Assembly (NCBI GenBank): GCA_949297125.1
Contig: CASFRS010000005.1
Coordinates: forward strand, 1-64,000
Length of the DNA: 64,000 nucleotides
Direction of reading: 5' to 3'
DNA from: an uncultured Bacteroidales bacterium
GTDB taxonomy: Bacteria; Bacteroidota; Bacteroidia; Bacteroidales; G3-4614
The notes under the pieces are model-generated. The model saw nothing but the letters and a program-made list of their open reading frames with translations, was not told where the DNA came from and ran no database searches. Positions 63,812 to 64,000 of this stretch are shown piece after piece. Numbering within the stretch: position 1 is the stretch's first letter; each line of letters begins with the position of its first letter. The translations under genes and the position numbers were made by a program.

Positions 63812-64000
63812 TTATTCGGCCGGGACCCCTATAAGCGTAGCCGAAGTAACATCCGTAATCCTCACCCTTGCCAGGTCGCCTATTTTATATCCGTTCCTGT
63901 CGAAAACCGCGGTTTTGTTCTGTTCCGTCCGTCCGCAAAGTTTGTCGGTGGAACGTTTTGAAACCCCTTCCACAAGCACCTCCACAACCTTGCCGATGTC
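63812..64000 (-). CDS. miaB: MiaB-family tRNA methylthiotransferase, C-terminal part only
   Basis: Only the last 62 codons are present. They form the C-terminal TRAM domain: EVLVEGVSKRSTDKLCGRT, then NGYKIGDLARVRITD and TSATLIGVPAE before the stop. This matches the end of MiaB, which adds the methylthio group to A37. The radical SAM and N-terminal domains are outside the window, so MtaB or RimO remain possible, though SKRSTDKLCGRTEQN-type wording favours MiaB. Confidence 0.85.
   Translation of the reverse strand, partial: DIGKVVEVLVEGVSKRSTDKLCGRTEQNKTAVFDRNGYKIGDLARVRITDVTSATLIGVPAE

Noticed and set aside
1-64000. Insertion sequences, prophage or CRISPR arrays
   Set aside because: No transposase, integrase, phage genes, terminal repeats or spaced repeats were recognised.

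Overview
The window looks like chromosomal DNA from a member of the Bacteroidota, most likely the order Bacteroidales. The evidence is promoters of the TTTG-N19/20-TAnnTTTG type, Bacteroidota-restricted families (a PorZ-like type IX secretion protein, DUF4294, DUF2723, a BspA-like repeat protein, a GlsA/GlsB-like glycine-lipid pair), and a peptidoglycan cluster whose MurE carries the meso-diaminopimelate DNPR motif. Genus cannot be fixed from sequence alone; a T9SS-bearing, moderate-GC Bacteroidales such as a Rikenellaceae-like lineage would fit. No insertion sequence, prophage or CRISPR array was seen. TGA is a normal stop here (for example at the ends of murC and the DUF4294 gene).

Layout. 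1-5.3 kb (minus strand): a BspA-like leucine-rich-repeat gene broken by an in-frame TGA, a large secreted GH16 glucanase and tspO. 5.5-6.5 kb: corA. 6.7-23.4 kb (minus): a tightly packed division and cell-wall (dcw) operon, rsmH-ftsL-ftsI-murE-mraY-murD-ftsW-murG-murC-ftsQ-ftsA-ftsZ, followed without a break by yqeY and serS; mraZ is absent upstream. 23.6-26.5 kb (plus): PlsC-like and GNAT acyltransferases resembling GlsA/GlsB, plus a WG-repeat lipoprotein. 26.6-28.4 kb (minus): recF, a DciA/DUF721 gene and a thioesterase. 28.6 kb: tRNA-Gly(CCC). 28.9-36.5 kb (plus): a small TPR protein, a thioredoxin-fold lipoprotein without CxxC, yifB, cysE, a THUMP RNA methyltransferase and a DPP-IV-like peptidase. 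36.6-43.4 kb: an AraC regulator divergent from a three-gene RND efflux system. 43.5-55.6 kb (plus, one exception): purD, two membrane proteins, a SpoIIE/RsbW-like switch protein with its STAS partner, dus, a DUF2807 protein, rdgB, porZ, a radical SAM gene (minus) and a DUF4294 gene. 55.6-56.2 kb: a SpoU-type methyltransferase (minus). 56.2-56.7 kb: a non-coding, AT-rich segment dense in DnaA-box-like 9-mers, my best candidate for the chromosomal replication origin. 56.7-58.2 kb: nadA and purN. 58.2-59.2 kb: gene-free, AT-rich, hairpin-rich DNA. 59.2-64 kb (minus): an ECF sigma factor, a polysaccharide deacetylase, a large DUF2723 membrane protein and the 3' end of a miaB-family gene.

How the parts fit. 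The dcw operon supplies precursor synthesis (MurC-E, MraY, MurG), septal synthesis (FtsW/FtsI) and the divisome scaffold (FtsZ, A, Q, L). PorZ and the sorting-domain-like tail on the GH16 enzyme suggest type IX export of surface enzymes. The observations most worth following are the oriC candidate, the single-polypeptide phosphatase/kinase switch with its STAS antagonist, the nonsense codon at a repeat-conserved cysteine, and the structured gene-free interval beside the origin.
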